In this document: in pieces, positions 1-8,472 of the stretch
How positions within the stretch are numbered: the first letter of the stretch is position 1
Layout of the letters: each line of letters starts with the position of its first letter
Source of the DNA: FEN-1139 sp964396375
Lineage (GTDB): Bacteria; Myxococcota_A; Polyangia; Polyangiales; Polyangiaceae
Reading direction: 5' to 3'
Length of the DNA stretch: 64,000 nucleotides
NCBI GenBank assembly: GCA_964396375.1
Contig: CAYNEY010000002.1
Location: 119,068 to 183,067, forward strand
Program-made: the position numbers and the translations under genes
Notes under the pieces: model-generated
Told to the model about the DNA's origin: nothing
The model's input: only the letters and a program-made list of their open reading frames with translations
The model's database searches: none

Positions 1-1091
1 AGCTCGTAGTCGACCAGGTCGGCATGGATGGCGTTGGCGAGGGCGAGACTCGGCTGGATGTCGTCGTTGGTGAAGCTGCCGCCAATGGAGAGGAAGCGCT
101 CCACGCTCCATTCCGTCATCCACAGGCGCTTGCCCTCGCGTCTGGCGGTGGCGAAATTCGGTGCGGGCACGGTGAACGGAGCGGAGGACCACCCGTAATC
201 GTACTGGTGTCCGGCGACGATGCCGAAGAGCCCGGAGAGCTCTGGATCGTCGAGGGTCGAGACCAGCAGGGACTCGTCCATGGTGTTGTGCTCGGGGGCC
301 ATCAGGGTGAGTTCGGGGAGCGCCTCGAACACGCCCTTTTTGGTGAACTGTTCCTTCAGCACCACCGAAAAGTCGTAAAACTGCTGCTCGGTCCAGTCCG
401 CGGACTCGTAGTCGCACTCGAAATTGGGCTCGTTCTGCAGGGAGAGGGCGTCGAGGGGAGCGCCCATGTTCTCCTCGAAGCCGAGCACGTAATCGGCGAG
501 GACGTCTGCGTAGTCTTGGTAGTGGTCCGGATCGAGGGAGCCGCCGACCTCGGGGCGGTTCTCGTAGTCGGCGACGTTGCTCTTCCAGCGTGAGGTGGCG
601 TTGTTTGGGGGAGTCCAGGGAGTGCTAAAGACGTGGGTGAGCTGGTAATCCGGGTTGGCCTGGATGGTGGCGATGAGCTCGCGGGTGGTGGAAAGATCCC
701 AGTTGCCCCAATTGAGGCGGAAGGTCTTGGTGGCGTCGGCGCCCGTGCCGGTGGTGGTGTACTCGTAGTTGCCGGTTCCGAGGAAGTCGTCGTTCATGTC
801 CGGGTGCTCCCGGAAGGGGATCCGGTTGCGCAGGATGGTGAGGCCCGCGCCGGTGGTGGTGCTCATGAACGCATCCAGATTGCCCTCGGAAGGAACGCTG
901 CCCCAGGCGGTGGAGAAGCCGAAGCCGTCGATGGTCTGTGCCCGTTCCCCGAGGCGAAGGTTTGGAGCGTCGTCCGCCGTTCCCGCGCCGCCCGCTTCAT
1001 GGTCTTGGGTAAGGTCGCGGGTGCCCGAACAACCCAAGAGAGCGAGTGAAGGAAGAAGGAATGCCAAGCGAAGGAACGGTCGTCTGGTCAT
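1..1091 (-). CDS. GH30-family glycoside hydrolase lipoprotein (3' end beyond window)
   Basis: Secreted, lipid-anchored endo-acting glycosidase of family GH30, the family of glucuronoxylanases and glucosylceramidase-like enzymes. The start is ATG at 1091, followed by a signal peptide ending in the lipobox LALLGC. The mature N-terminus carries the typical QTIDGFGFSTAWG opening. The GH30 acid/base Glu lies in SLQNEPNFE (about residue 221) and the nucleophile Glu in WMTEWS (about residue 327). The reading frame stays open to base 1, so only 363 codons are visible and the C-terminal beta-sandwich is missing. The next hydrolase upstream on the same strand is a GH88 lipoprotein, which suggests a joint role in breaking down a uronic-acid-containing polysaccharide. 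The family is clear from motifs; the exact substrate is inferred. Confidence 0.88.
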   Translation of the reverse strand, partial: MTRRPFLRLAFLLPSLALLGCSGTRDLTQDHEAGGAGTADDAPNLRLGERAQTIDGFGFSTAWGSVPSEGNLDAFMSTTTGAGLTILRNRIPFREHPDMNDDFLGTGNYEYTTTGTGADATKTFRLNWGNWDLSTTRELIATIQANPDYQLTHVFSTPWTPPNNATSRWKSNVADYENRPEVGGSLDPDHYQDYADVLADYVLGFEENMGAPLDALSLQNEPNFECDYESADWTEQQFYDFSVVLKEQFTKKGVFEALPELTLMAPEHNTMDESLLVSTLDDPELSGLFGIVAGHQYDYGWSSAPFTVPAPNFATARREGKRLWMTEWSVERFLSIGGSFTNDDIQPSLALANAIHADLVDYE

Positions 1092-1176
1092 CGGAGAGGG
1101 CGGTACTCTGATCCACCCAACCCCAGGCGTCGAATCGGCTTTCGGTTCTGGCTTGGTGGCGGCCCAACCCTCGGAG

Positions 1177-1464
1177 CTATGAGGAGGAGGGGGGCTGGGG
1201 GGTGAGCTCCTCGAGGACGCGGTGCGACGCCTCGGCATTGGCGGTGAAGCGGTCGTTGCAGGCATGGGCAGCGGCCTGGTGGAGCTGACGCAAACGCACC
1301 TGCTCGAGGAGGCGCTCGCCGAGTTCTTCTGAGGTGTCGGAGTCTTTGTTGAGGGCGGCGCGCAGATCGAGGCGCAGCTCCTCGATGGTGGCCTTGACGC
1401 GCTCGAGCTCGTTTCTGGAACGCCGACAGCGCGCGCGCTCGGCTTCCTCGGCGCGTTTCAACAC
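1177..1464 (-). CDS. possible small coiled-coil protein
   Basis: A 95-codon frame between the two hydrolase genes on the same strand. It begins at GTG or extends upstream with no clear ribosome site. The translation is rich in Glu, Arg, Leu and Ala with heptad-like spacing (KRAEEAERARCRRSRNELER), as expected for a charged coiled coil, and ends in a Pro/Ser tail. No family is recognised and no signal peptide is seen. It fills the only gap between its neighbours, which is the main reason to list it. High GC alone can also produce such frames, so this may not be a gene. Confidence 0.35.
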   Translation of the reverse strand: MLKRAEEAERARCRRSRNELERVKATIEELRLDLRAALNKDSDTSEELGERLLEQVRLRQLHQAAAHACNDRFTANAEASHRVLEELTPQPPSSS

Positions 1465-1532
1465 AAGGATGTGCGCCAGAAGCTTCTGCTTGTGTTGTGG
1501 AGGGTGCCCTCCTTCCGATCTCTCGAGAGCCC

Positions 1533-3254
1533 CTAGAGGGCGAGGCAGCGGAGCAAGGCTTCGAGGTAGTAGTAGTCGGCGTAGTTGATGGCGACGTCGA
1601 TCTCCCCGTTGATGGGGTAGTTGCCGACCGCGTGCATCAGCAAGAAATGGGCGTTTTCCCCCAGGGGGGCCAGGTAGGCGGCGGAACCGAGGGAGGTGAG
1701 GGTGCGGAGCGCGAACTCCCGATACTGAGATGCGGATTCACCCAAGGAGAGCGTCGAGAGCTCGAGGAGCGCGGAGGTGGCGATGGCCGCTGCCGAGACA
1801 TCCCGGTAGTCTGGGACGTCATCGCGGGTGATGGCGTCGAAATCGAAATAGGGGACGCCATCTTCCGGCATGCTCGGATCATTCAGATAGAAATCTGCGA
1901 TGGCCTCGGCCTGAGCGAGATAGGCTGCGTCTCCGGTCTCGCGGTAGGACATGGTGTATCCGTAGAGGCCCCAGGCTTGCCCGCGAGCCCAGTCCGAATC
2001 GTCGGCGATCCCTTGGTTGGTGCCGCGCCAGCGCACCGCTCCGGTGGCACGCTCGTAGTCGACCACATGGTACGAGCTGTGATCCTCGCGGAAGTGGTTG
2101 GCCAAGGTGGTGTTCGCGTGAGAAAGGGCAATGTCTCGGAAGCGCGCCTCCTCACCGAGTTCGGTTGCGTCGAAGAGCAGCTCGAGGTTCATCATGTTGT
2201 CGATGATCACCGGGTACTCCCAAGAGCCGAAATCCCAGGAGCGGATGGCCCCGACGGTGGCATCGAAGCGGGTGGTCAAAGAATCGGCGGCCGTCAGCAC
2301 CGCATCGCGATAGCTGAGGTTGCCGGTCAAGCGGTAGCCACGGCCGTAGGTGTTGTTGATGATGAAGCCGATGTCATGATCGCTGGTTCGAAGGATCTGG
2401 CCCTCGAGGGCCTCGGTCCAGCTTTGGGCGGTGGCAAGCCAGCTGTCGTCCCCCGTCGCTTCGTACAGGATCCAGAAGGAACCCGCAGGAAAACCAGAGG
2501 TCCAGTCCCCGGTGCCCACCAAAGAGGCGGTGCCTTCCTTCGCCGAGCGGGGAATGCGAAAGGGATCGGTGTAGGCGTTCCGAAACCCGTCGTACTGCGC
2601 CGCGGCGTCTTCGAGCCGTGCACGACAAAATTCCAGCGTAGAATCGAGCTCTCCCCCTTCGCCGCCGCCCCCAGCCTCGCCGCCCTCGCCGCCGGAACCC
2701 CCGAGGCCAAGCTCGCCTCCTGCACCGGCGTCACTCTCTTCGCCACCTGCGCCCGCGCCGCTGCTCCCACCCTCGGCTGGCACGGCTCCACCGTTGGCCG
2801 CGCCGCCCAGAGCCGCGACGGCTCCGCCTTCGCCGACGATACCGCCTTCACCGAGGGCCCCGCCTTCGCCGAGGGCGCCACCTTCACCGAGGGCGCCGCC
2901 TTCACCGAGGGCGCCGCCTTCAGCTGGCGTGGTACCGCCTTCCCCGACTACACCGCCTTCAGCTTGCGTGGCCCCGCCTTCGCCTTGCGTGGCGCCGCCT
3001 TGGGCTGCGACGCTGGCCCCGCCTTCGCCGAGAGCCCCGCCTTGGGCTGCAATGGTGGCCCCGCCTTCAGCTGGCGTGGCGCCGCCGACCGAGCTGGGTG
3101 CACCACCTTGTGCCATGCCGCCCGAGGCCGCGATGGGCTCGGTGCCGCCGCCTTCGCCGCTTGGCAGGGTCTCTTCGCTGGGGGAGGGAGCCTCTTCGGA
3201 GCAGGCGAGCGTGAGAGCGAGGAGTGTGGAGCAAAGCCAGCGAGTCGACACCAT
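1533..3254 (-). CDS. GH88-type unsaturated glucuronyl hydrolase lipoprotein
   Basis: Predicted unsaturated uronyl hydrolase (GH88), which removes the 4,5-unsaturated uronic acid left at the non-reducing end after lyase cleavage. A signal peptide with a Cys in LLALTLACSEE marks a lipoprotein. Residues 20-200 are a low-complexity Gly/Ala/Glu linker of GEGG-type repeats, and the catalytic (alpha/alpha)6 domain fills residues 205-573. The two conserved Asp of the family are seen in HDIGF (about residue 294) and IIDNMMNLELL (about residue 352). The block DWARGQAWGLYGYTMSYRETGD is also characteristic of the family. Start is ATG 3254. It is 573 aa against about 380 for free enzymes; the excess is the linker. 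Likely works with the neighbouring GH30 at the cell surface. Confidence 0.88.
   Translation of the reverse strand: MVSTRWLCSTLLALTLACSEEAPSPSEETLPSGEGGGTEPIAASGGMAQGGAPSSVGGATPAEGGATIAAQGGALGEGGASVAAQGGATQGEGGATQAEGGVVGEGGTTPAEGGALGEGGALGEGGALGEGGALGEGGIVGEGGAVAALGGAANGGAVPAEGGSSGAGAGGEESDAGAGGELGLGGSGGEGGEAGGGGEGGELDSTLEFCRARLEDAAAQYDGFRNAYTDPFRIPRSAKEGTASLVGTGDWTSGFPAGSFWILYEATGDDSWLATAQSWTEALEGQILRTSDHDIGFIINNTYGRGYRLTGNLSYRDAVLTAADSLTTRFDATVGAIRSWDFGSWEYPVIIDNMMNLELLFDATELGEEARFRDIALSHANTTLANHFREDHSSYHVVDYERATGAVRWRGTNQGIADDSDWARGQAWGLYGYTMSYRETGDAAYLAQAEAIADFYLNDPSMPEDGVPYFDFDAITRDDVPDYRDVSAAAIATSALLELSTLSLGESASQYREFALRTLTSLGSAAYLAPLGENAHFLLMHAVGNYPINGEIDVAINYADYYYLEALLRCLAL
2851..2922. 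repeat. 18-bp tandem repeat in GH88 linker, four units
   Basis: Four consecutive 18-bp units (2851, 2869, 2887, 2905). The last two are identical; the first two differ by a few bases. They encode GALGEGG-type hexapeptides on the minus strand. More degenerate copies continue on both sides (about 2786-3076) and make up the flexible linker between the lipid anchor and the catalytic domain. The length is a multiple of three, so unit gain or loss keeps the frame. Confidence 0.85.
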
Positions 3255-3305
3255 GACCTCCCATTTTACCCCATCTGGTGAGCTGGCGTCGCCGCGATAA
3301 AAGGT

Positions 3306-3335
3306 GGGCTCGGGTGGGCTCGGGTGGGTTCGGGT
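3306..3335. repeat. 10-bp tandem repeat, three units
   Basis: Three units of GGGCTCGGGT (the third with C to T) lie in the 129-bp gap between the divergent GH88 and hisC genes. The G-rich strand has many GGG runs and could fold as a quadruplex near the hisC promoter. No function can be assigned. Confidence 0.8.
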
Positions 3336-3383
3336 GCGCGTGCAGTGGCCGAGGTGGGCCAGATTGAGTAGGACTCCGCCACG

Positions 3384-4448
3384 ATGAACCGTTTCTGGAG
3401 CCCCTTGGTTGCTTCCCTCGATCCCTACGTGGCCGGCGAGCAGCCGCGCGTCAAAGATCTGGTCAAGCTCAACACCAACGAGAATCCCTACGGGCCGTCA
3501 CCGAGAGCGCTTGCGGCGATCCGCGCGGCCACGGATGACGGGCTGCGGCTCTATCCCGATCCAGAATCGAGCTCCCTCAAGCAGGCGATCGCGGAGATAA
3601 CGGGGACCAGCCCAGCCCAGGTGTTCGTGGGCAATGGCTCGGACGAGGTGCTGGCGCATGTGTTCGTGGCGTTGCTAAAGCAGAACAAGCCGCTGCTTTT
3701 GCCGGACATCACCTATTCCTTCTACACGACGTACGCAGGCCTTTTCGGGATCGAACTCGACCAGGTGCCACTCGATGAAGAGTTCCGGATCGACGTTCTG
3801 CCGTACCTCACCCGTGAGGCTGGGGCCATCATCCTGGTCAACCCGAACGCGCCCACTGGGATCTTCCTCGAGCTTTCACAGATCGAGCGGTTGCTCGTGG
3901 CGCGCCCGGAGTTGCCGGTGGTCGTCGACGAGGCGTACATTGATTTCGGGGGAGAGTCGGCGATCCGTCTCACGCCAAAGTATCCGAACCTCTTGGTGGT
4001 GCAGACGCTGTCGAAGAGCCGCTCCCTCGCCGGGCTCCGGGTGGGGTATGCGGTCGGACACGAGGGGCTGATCGAGGGCCTGGAGCGCGTGAAGAACTGC
4101 TTCAACTCCTATCCGATCGATCGCCTGGCGAATGTGGGAGGCACAGCCGCGCTCCGGGACACCGCCTATTTCGAGGAGTGTCGTGCTCGGGTCATGGCTT
4201 CGCGGGAACGCCTCACGGCCGCCCTCCGCCAGCTCGGCTTCCAGGTCTTGCCCTCGGCGGCCAATTTCGTTTTCGCGCGGCACCCGGAGCACGACGCCGC
4301 CCAGTTGCTGGCAAGCCTCCGCGAACGGGCCGTTTTGGTGCGCCATTTCAAGAATCCGGCGCGGATCGCCCCGTTTCTGCGGATTTCTGTGGGCACGGAG
4401 GAGCAGTGCGGGGCGCTGCTCACGGCGTTGACGCAGCTACTCGCGTGA
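3384..4448 (+). CDS. hisC: histidinol-phosphate aminotransferase
   Basis: PLP-dependent class I/II aminotransferase of histidine biosynthesis. It converts imidazole acetol phosphate plus glutamate to L-histidinol phosphate in the cytoplasm. The N-terminus has the HisC signature KLNTNENPYGPSP, followed by the cofactor-binding VGNGSDEVL, NPNAPTG and VVDEAYIDF. The Schiff-base Lys is at about residue 211 in TLSKSRSLAGLRVGY. Length (354 aa) is normal for HisC. Start is ATG 3384. It stands alone here; no other his gene is in the window. Some HisC-like enzymes act on aromatic amino acids instead, which sequence alone cannot exclude. Confidence 0.92.
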   Translation: MNRFWSPLVASLDPYVAGEQPRVKDLVKLNTNENPYGPSPRALAAIRAATDDGLRLYPDPESSSLKQAIAEITGTSPAQVFVGNGSDEVLAHVFVALLKQNKPLLLPDITYSFYTTYAGLFGIELDQVPLDEEFRIDVLPYLTREAGAIILVNPNAPTGIFLELSQIERLLVARPELPVVVDEAYIDFGGESAIRLTPKYPNLLVVQTLSKSRSLAGLRVGYAVGHEGLIEGLERVKNCFNSYPIDRLANVGGTAALRDTAYFEECRARVMASRERLTAALRQLGFQVLPSAANFVFARHPEHDAAQLLASLRERAVLVRHFKNPARIAPFLRISVGTEEQCGALLTALTQLLA

Positions 4449-4552
4449 CAGGTCGATAGGCCTGTGGTTTCCTGCGGCTTATGAACAAGGAGGGGTGGGC
4501 CGTATCCCACCCGGTCCGCGGCCTAGTGGGGTCGCGGGAGGAGGAATATCCC

Positions 4553-6337
4553 ATGTTTGCCCGTCGTTGGACTCTGATTTGCTCATTTTGTGCCCCCTTT
4601 GCCCTGGTGGCGTCCGCCCAGGCGCAGACACCCCAGTCTCTGCCACTCAGCCCGCCGGGAAAACCACCTCCTGCAGCCGCTGCGCCGCAAGCGAAGCCTC
4701 CGGTAGCCACGCCGGCGCCGAAGAGGGTTGCTCCGAGGCCTGCTGCCCCACGTCCAGCCCAGCCGAATCCCGTGCTCGAAGAGCGGCTGAAGCGCGTCGA
4801 GCAGGTGCTCTCGGAGTCGGGCCTCACCAAGCCCGCCGCCGCTCCACCCAGTCTCGCGCAACAGCAACGGAAGAAGGAGCTGGAGGAGCAGCGCAGCGCG
4901 ATCGCAAAGCAGCGAGAGGCCTTGGACCAGGCGGTGAAGAACGGCCTTGCTCAGGAGACAGCGCGCCCTGCCCTCGACAAGCTGGAGCTGGCTCGAGCCG
5001 AGAACGAGCGCGCGATGAAGGAGCTCGAACAGCCAACGCCGCAGGCCTCCACCGAGAGTCTCCCTGACAGATTGAAGCGCCTCGAGCAGCGCTTGGAGGA
5101 GATGGTCGCCGCCGCTGCGGCTGACAAGGCCGCTCCGCCGCCTCCGCCGCAGGCCCCGCCTCCGCCGGTGGAGCCGAAACCCGTGGTGGCAGCCGAGCCC
5201 CAGAAACCCGTGGCGGGGCACAAAGACAAGTTCTTTCTGCGGAGCGCCGATGACAGCTTCTTCCTCGGCTTCGCGGGGCAACTCCAGACCCGCCTCGCCT
5301 ACAGCAAGTACGACGACGAGCTGGCCCGGGACAGTGAGCTGGCCTTTCTGATCCCTCGCTCTCGCCTGGGCCTTGCCGGCCACGCTTTTGGTCCCGGCTT
5401 CACCTACAACCTCTTGCTCGATTTCGGCCGCGGCTGGGCCAGCGTGCTCGACTCCTGGGCGGAGTTCGAGGTGGTGCCGAAGCAGTTTTATGTGCGCGTG
5501 GGGCAGATGAAGAAGCCCTTCTCGCGGCAGAATCTGACCTCCACGACTGTCTACCAGTTTGCCGATCCTGCCAGCACCGATCGCAACTTCGGCGCCGGCT
5601 ACGACATCGGCGTCATGCTCCACGATCGCTTCGACAAATCCCCTGAGTTCGAGTGGGCTCTCGGTGTCTACAATGGCAGCGGGACGCGAGCGTCCTTCAC
5701 CGGCGGAGACGTGACCGGCACGGCTGAGACCGACGACGACGGCAACCTGCTCGTGGACGGTACGGTCTCCCAGAGTGCCTCCTTCAACAATGTGCCGAAG
5801 CGTATGCGCCCGACCGTGGTCGCCCGTTTGGGCTACAACACCCCTGATCTGAAGGGCTACTCGGAGAGCGATCTGGAATGCGGCGGGCCCCGCTTCGGTG
5901 TGGCGGGCTCAGTCATGCGGGAGTTCGATTTTGACGAGAATGACGCCTCGAACCTGCGCGCCGAGGTGGACACCATGCTGAAGGTGGAGGGCTTCTCCAC
6001 CACCGGGGGACTCTACCTCGGCTGGCTCGAGAACCTCGCCACCTACGACGACAACGAGCTTCACTACGACAGCGTGGGTTGGCACCTGCAGCTCGGCTAC
6101 GTCATCAAGAAGACCTTCGAGCCGGTGGTGCGCTTCGATGGCATCTCTCGTGACGGGCCGCACAACAACGCCATGGGTCTACTGGCTGGGGCCAACCTCT
6201 TCTTCTCGGGACACAAGCTCAAGGTGGGCGCCGAGCTCGGACCGCAGTTCGAGCAGTGGGTGGATCCGAACGACGAGACCGAGCACCGGACGCTCACGCA
6301 TTTCGTCGCGAGGAGTCAGGCCCAGCTCGCGTTTTAG
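4553..6337 (+). CDS. OprP/OprO-type phosphate-selective porin family protein
   Basis: Predicted outer-membrane anion porin of the phosphate-selective porin O/P family. The start ATG 4553 is chosen because GGGAGGAGGA sits 8-17 bases upstream and a clean signal peptide follows (cleavage near ASAQAQ); an earlier in-frame ATG at 4481 lacks this. Residues 20-75 are Pro/Ala-rich and 80-190 predicted coiled coil (LKRVEQVL, LKRLEQRLEEM), a periplasmic N-terminal extension that may oligomerise. After a second Pro-rich linker, residues 225-594 form the barrel: FLGFAGQLQTRLAYSKYD, FLIPRSRLGLAGH, VRVGQMKKPFSRQNLTS, and a terminal Phe in AQLAF. The substrate is inferred from the family only. Confidence 0.85.
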   Translation: MFARRWTLICSFCAPFALVASAQAQTPQSLPLSPPGKPPPAAAAPQAKPPVATPAPKRVAPRPAAPRPAQPNPVLEERLKRVEQVLSESGLTKPAAAPPSLAQQQRKKELEEQRSAIAKQREALDQAVKNGLAQETARPALDKLELARAENERAMKELEQPTPQASTESLPDRLKRLEQRLEEMVAAAAADKAAPPPPPQAPPPPVEPKPVVAAEPQKPVAGHKDKFFLRSADDSFFLGFAGQLQTRLAYSKYDDELARDSELAFLIPRSRLGLAGHAFGPGFTYNLLLDFGRGWASVLDSWAEFEVVPKQFYVRVGQMKKPFSRQNLTSTTVYQFADPASTDRNFGAGYDIGVMLHDRFDKSPEFEWALGVYNGSGTRASFTGGDVTGTAETDDDGNLLVDGTVSQSASFNNVPKRMRPTVVARLGYNTPDLKGYSESDLECGGPRFGVAGSVMREFDFDENDASNLRAEVDTMLKVEGFSTTGGLYLGWLENLATYDDNELHYDSVGWHLQLGYVIKKTFEPVVRFDGISRDGPHNNAMGLLAGANLFFSGHKLKVGAELGPQFEQWVDPNDETEHRTLTHFVARSQAQLAF

Positions 6338-6809
6338 GGAGACTTGGCCGCACCCCCCGGCACTTCGCCAGAAGGGTCGGGGGGGCCGAACCCTGCGAGC
6401 AAGGACGCTGTCATGCGCTCAGTCCCGCTCGTGAGGAGGGACGGATAGAGATCGTTCTTGATGCTGGTCCCTCGCGGAAACGGCGGGTGCCGTCGATGTG
6501 CGCAGTCGGGACTCTGGGCTGCACAAATTCGCGAGGTGGTTCTGGTTGCGCCATTCTTCCCCGATCGGTCGGCACGATCGGGGGGTGCCGCCCTACCCGG
6601 CTCCGTGCCGGAGCTGGGGCAGCCCACCCGTCACCGTCGTTGCCGGCACGGCCCCGACTCGAGAGCGTCATCGGGTCAGAGTGCAACAGCGTGACGTCGC
6701 TCGACGACGGTGCCGATGACGCTCACGCGTTCGGTGTTTCCGGAAGAGACGGGCGCGGGAGATGGTGATGGGAGCTCGACGGACATCGCTTGGTGTTGCT
6801 GGCTCCTGT
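6338..6809. other. about 470 bp with no supported gene
   Basis: Between the porin stop and the recognisable end of the transposase remnant no frame looks coding. Short frames exist on both strands, but they have Arg/Ser/Pro-rich composition without motifs. A C-run at 6353-6358 and a G-run at 6379-6385 could pair as a weak hairpin after the porin gene. The stretch is probably decayed accessory DNA. Confidence 0.6.
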
Positions 6810-7324
6810 GCGCCTCGGAGGTCCAGCAGCTCGAACAGCTTCGGAATGGCCGTAATCTCGTTGGACTTCTCCTCGGTCGCGAGTCGACCAAGAGCGAGGC
6901 GATTGTCCGCCATCCAGGCGCTCACCACGTGCAGTGCCTTCTTGCCAGTGGCGTGATCGAACGAGTGGCGAATCGTCTTGTCGTCGATGGCCACCAGCTT
7001 TCCTCGAGTCCCCTCAGATAGCTGTTCTACCCACGCGATGAAGCAGGCGTTGAACGCCGCTGGAGCGATGGCGCTGACTACTCGCCGAAAGGTATCCGCG
7101 GAGGGTATCCCGTTGGGCAGATCGAGGAACGTTTTCAGCCATTCCTCCTTGGCCTCGCCAGACTCCTCCATGTTCTCCCTGCCCTCGCCAACGCAGATCA
7201 TCGTCAGCAGCGCGACCACCAGGACGTCCATCAACGAGTGCAACCGAGTGCACTCCACCCGCGGATCGGGGACGTCCTCGAAGAAGCGGAGTATCGCCAG
7301 GTGACGGTGGTCCGGGGTGCTCAT
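6810..7324 (-). pseudogene. ISAs1-family transposase, 3'-truncated remnant
   Basis: The N-terminal half of an ISAs1 / H-repeat-associated transposase. Recognisable family blocks are FFEDVPDPRVECTRLHSLMD, ICVGEGRENMEESGEAKEEW, FLDLPNGIPSADTFRRV, KLVAIDDKTIRHSFD and EEKSNEITAIPKLFELLDLRGA. The family normally continues with a VTIDAMG-type catalytic segment and about 180 more residues. Here similarity stops at LDLRGA (base 6810) and the frame runs into unrelated Arg-rich sequence. No terminal inverted repeats were found. It marks a past insertion at the edge of the lower-GC patch at 7.6-10.3 kb. Confidence 0.85.
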
Positions 7325-7584
7325 GACCCCGACCAAACCCCATCTCTTCTCCCATGGATAGGCTGAGCGACCTTCCCGACCACAAAAGATCTCACGAAGT
7401 AGTCAACAAATCTTCGGTCGCGCAGGCAAACCTACCTGTGGGATGGTGCGCCCGCCCTGGTTGCCCACACAACCGCCCTTGACACTCGGGGTCATACTGT
7501 GCAAAAAGCGGACAGGTAGGACTGTGTTCGAGCCGCTTGGGGCCAAGGAGGGGTCGGTGAGCATGGCAGCGGAGGTCATAGGGA

Positions 7585-8472
7585 TTGGTGTTGGAGCAGG
7601 GGAAAAGCGGTTGGGGGGGGGTGACCCCCAGAAGCTGCAAAGGGCGTGGGTGCGGTGAGCGGAAGCGCACGCTTAGGCGCTCTTTCCTGTTGATAGGGCT
7701 GCTGTCTTGCGGATTCAGCGGATGCAGCGCGACGAGCCCGAACGATTCAGGGATCGATTCGACAGCTGTGGTGCAGCAGCCGATTGTGGCAGCAAGTGCG
7801 CAGATACAGGCACGACCGATCAGAGGCTTCCGGGATCTCGTGGAGCAGACGGCTGCTCTTGTCGAGGGTGTCATCACTCGAGTCGAGAATGAGTACTCTG
7901 AAGACACCGGTCCGTGGACGGTGTACGTGCTAAATGAAGTGGTCTCTCACTTGGGGACTGTGGGGCGCGGTGTTTGCATTCGGCAGGCCGGTGGAACGTA
8001 TCCTGATGGGCGGAGATCGTTCCCAAGCTCCTTCACGCCGATGGCTGTTGGGGGCAGATATGTGGTCTTCCTTCGGAACACGAAGTGGCATCTGTCGCCC
8101 GTTCTTGGGGGGTTGGCGTTTCGAGTGGAACAGCTATTGGACGGAACGGAAGTTCTTGTCGACTCGGAAGGCGGCATCCTTGAGGACGTGACTGCGAATG
8201 GTGTCACGCTGTCGGACCAAGCCTTCCCAAGAACGGATCTGCAGGGCGGAATCGATGGGATGGTCAATGTGCGCGCCGTTCCGCGACTTCCGATGTCTCG
8301 AAAGAGACTAGTTGCGCAGGTTCTTCAGACCATGGCGAAGGATGGCCTGCGTGTGAGAGGGATGTTCAAGGATACACCCGAACAACCTTCGGCGGACTCG
8401 GTCTTGCACCGAGGGCCCAAGTCGCGAACGCTGGACGACCTGCTTCCGAGCGAGGTGGACAATGGGGTCTGA
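7585..8472 (+). CDS. lipoprotein of unknown function
   Basis: A predicted exported lipoprotein of no recognised family. A basic stretch (ERKRTLRRS) and a hydrophobic segment end in a lipobox-like LLSCGFSGC around residue 45. The start is uncertain: TTG 7585 gives a long N-terminus, and a later start near 7660-7690 would give a normal signal peptide. The body (residues 60-290) has a mixed alpha/beta composition, with segments such as YVVFLRNTKWHLSPV and LAFRVEQLLDGTEVLVD that suggest a small beta domain. It overlaps the start of the zinc protease gene by 11 bp, so the two are probably co-transcribed. Its GC content is visibly lower than that of the flanking genes. Confidence 0.7.
   Translation: MVLEQGKSGWGGVTPRSCKGRGCGERKRTLRRSFLLIGLLSCGFSGCSATSPNDSGIDSTAVVQQPIVAASAQIQARPIRGFRDLVEQTAALVEGVITRVENEYSEDTGPWTVYVLNEVVSHLGTVGRGVCIRQAGGTYPDGRRSFPSSFTPMAVGGRYVVFLRNTKWHLSPVLGGLAFRVEQLLDGTEVLVDSEGGILEDVTANGVTLSDQAFPRTDLQGGIDGMVNVRAVPRLPMSRKRLVAQVLQTMAKDGLRVRGMFKDTPEQPSADSVLHRGPKSRTLDDLLPSEVDNGV

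Noticed and set aside
1497..3281. 594-codon plus-strand frame opposite the GH88 gene
   Set aside because: It is antisense to a gene with clear GH88 motifs, and the translation is Gly/Ala low complexity without family features.
4447..4464. ACAGG/CCTGT hairpin after hisC
   Set aside because: Five-base stem without T-tract; could be chance.
4583..5623. 346-codon minus-strand frame opposite the porin gene
   Set aside because: Leu/Arg/Gly-rich mirror of a coding strand with a signal peptide, coiled coil and porin motifs; no motif of its own.
6345..6386. C-run/G-run hairpin as porin terminator
   Set aside because: Six-base stem with a loop of about 20 bases and no T-tract; too weak to call.
7479..7500. 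TTGACA followed by TACTGT as a promoter
   Set aside because: The spacing is only 10 bp, too short for a sigma-70 promoter.
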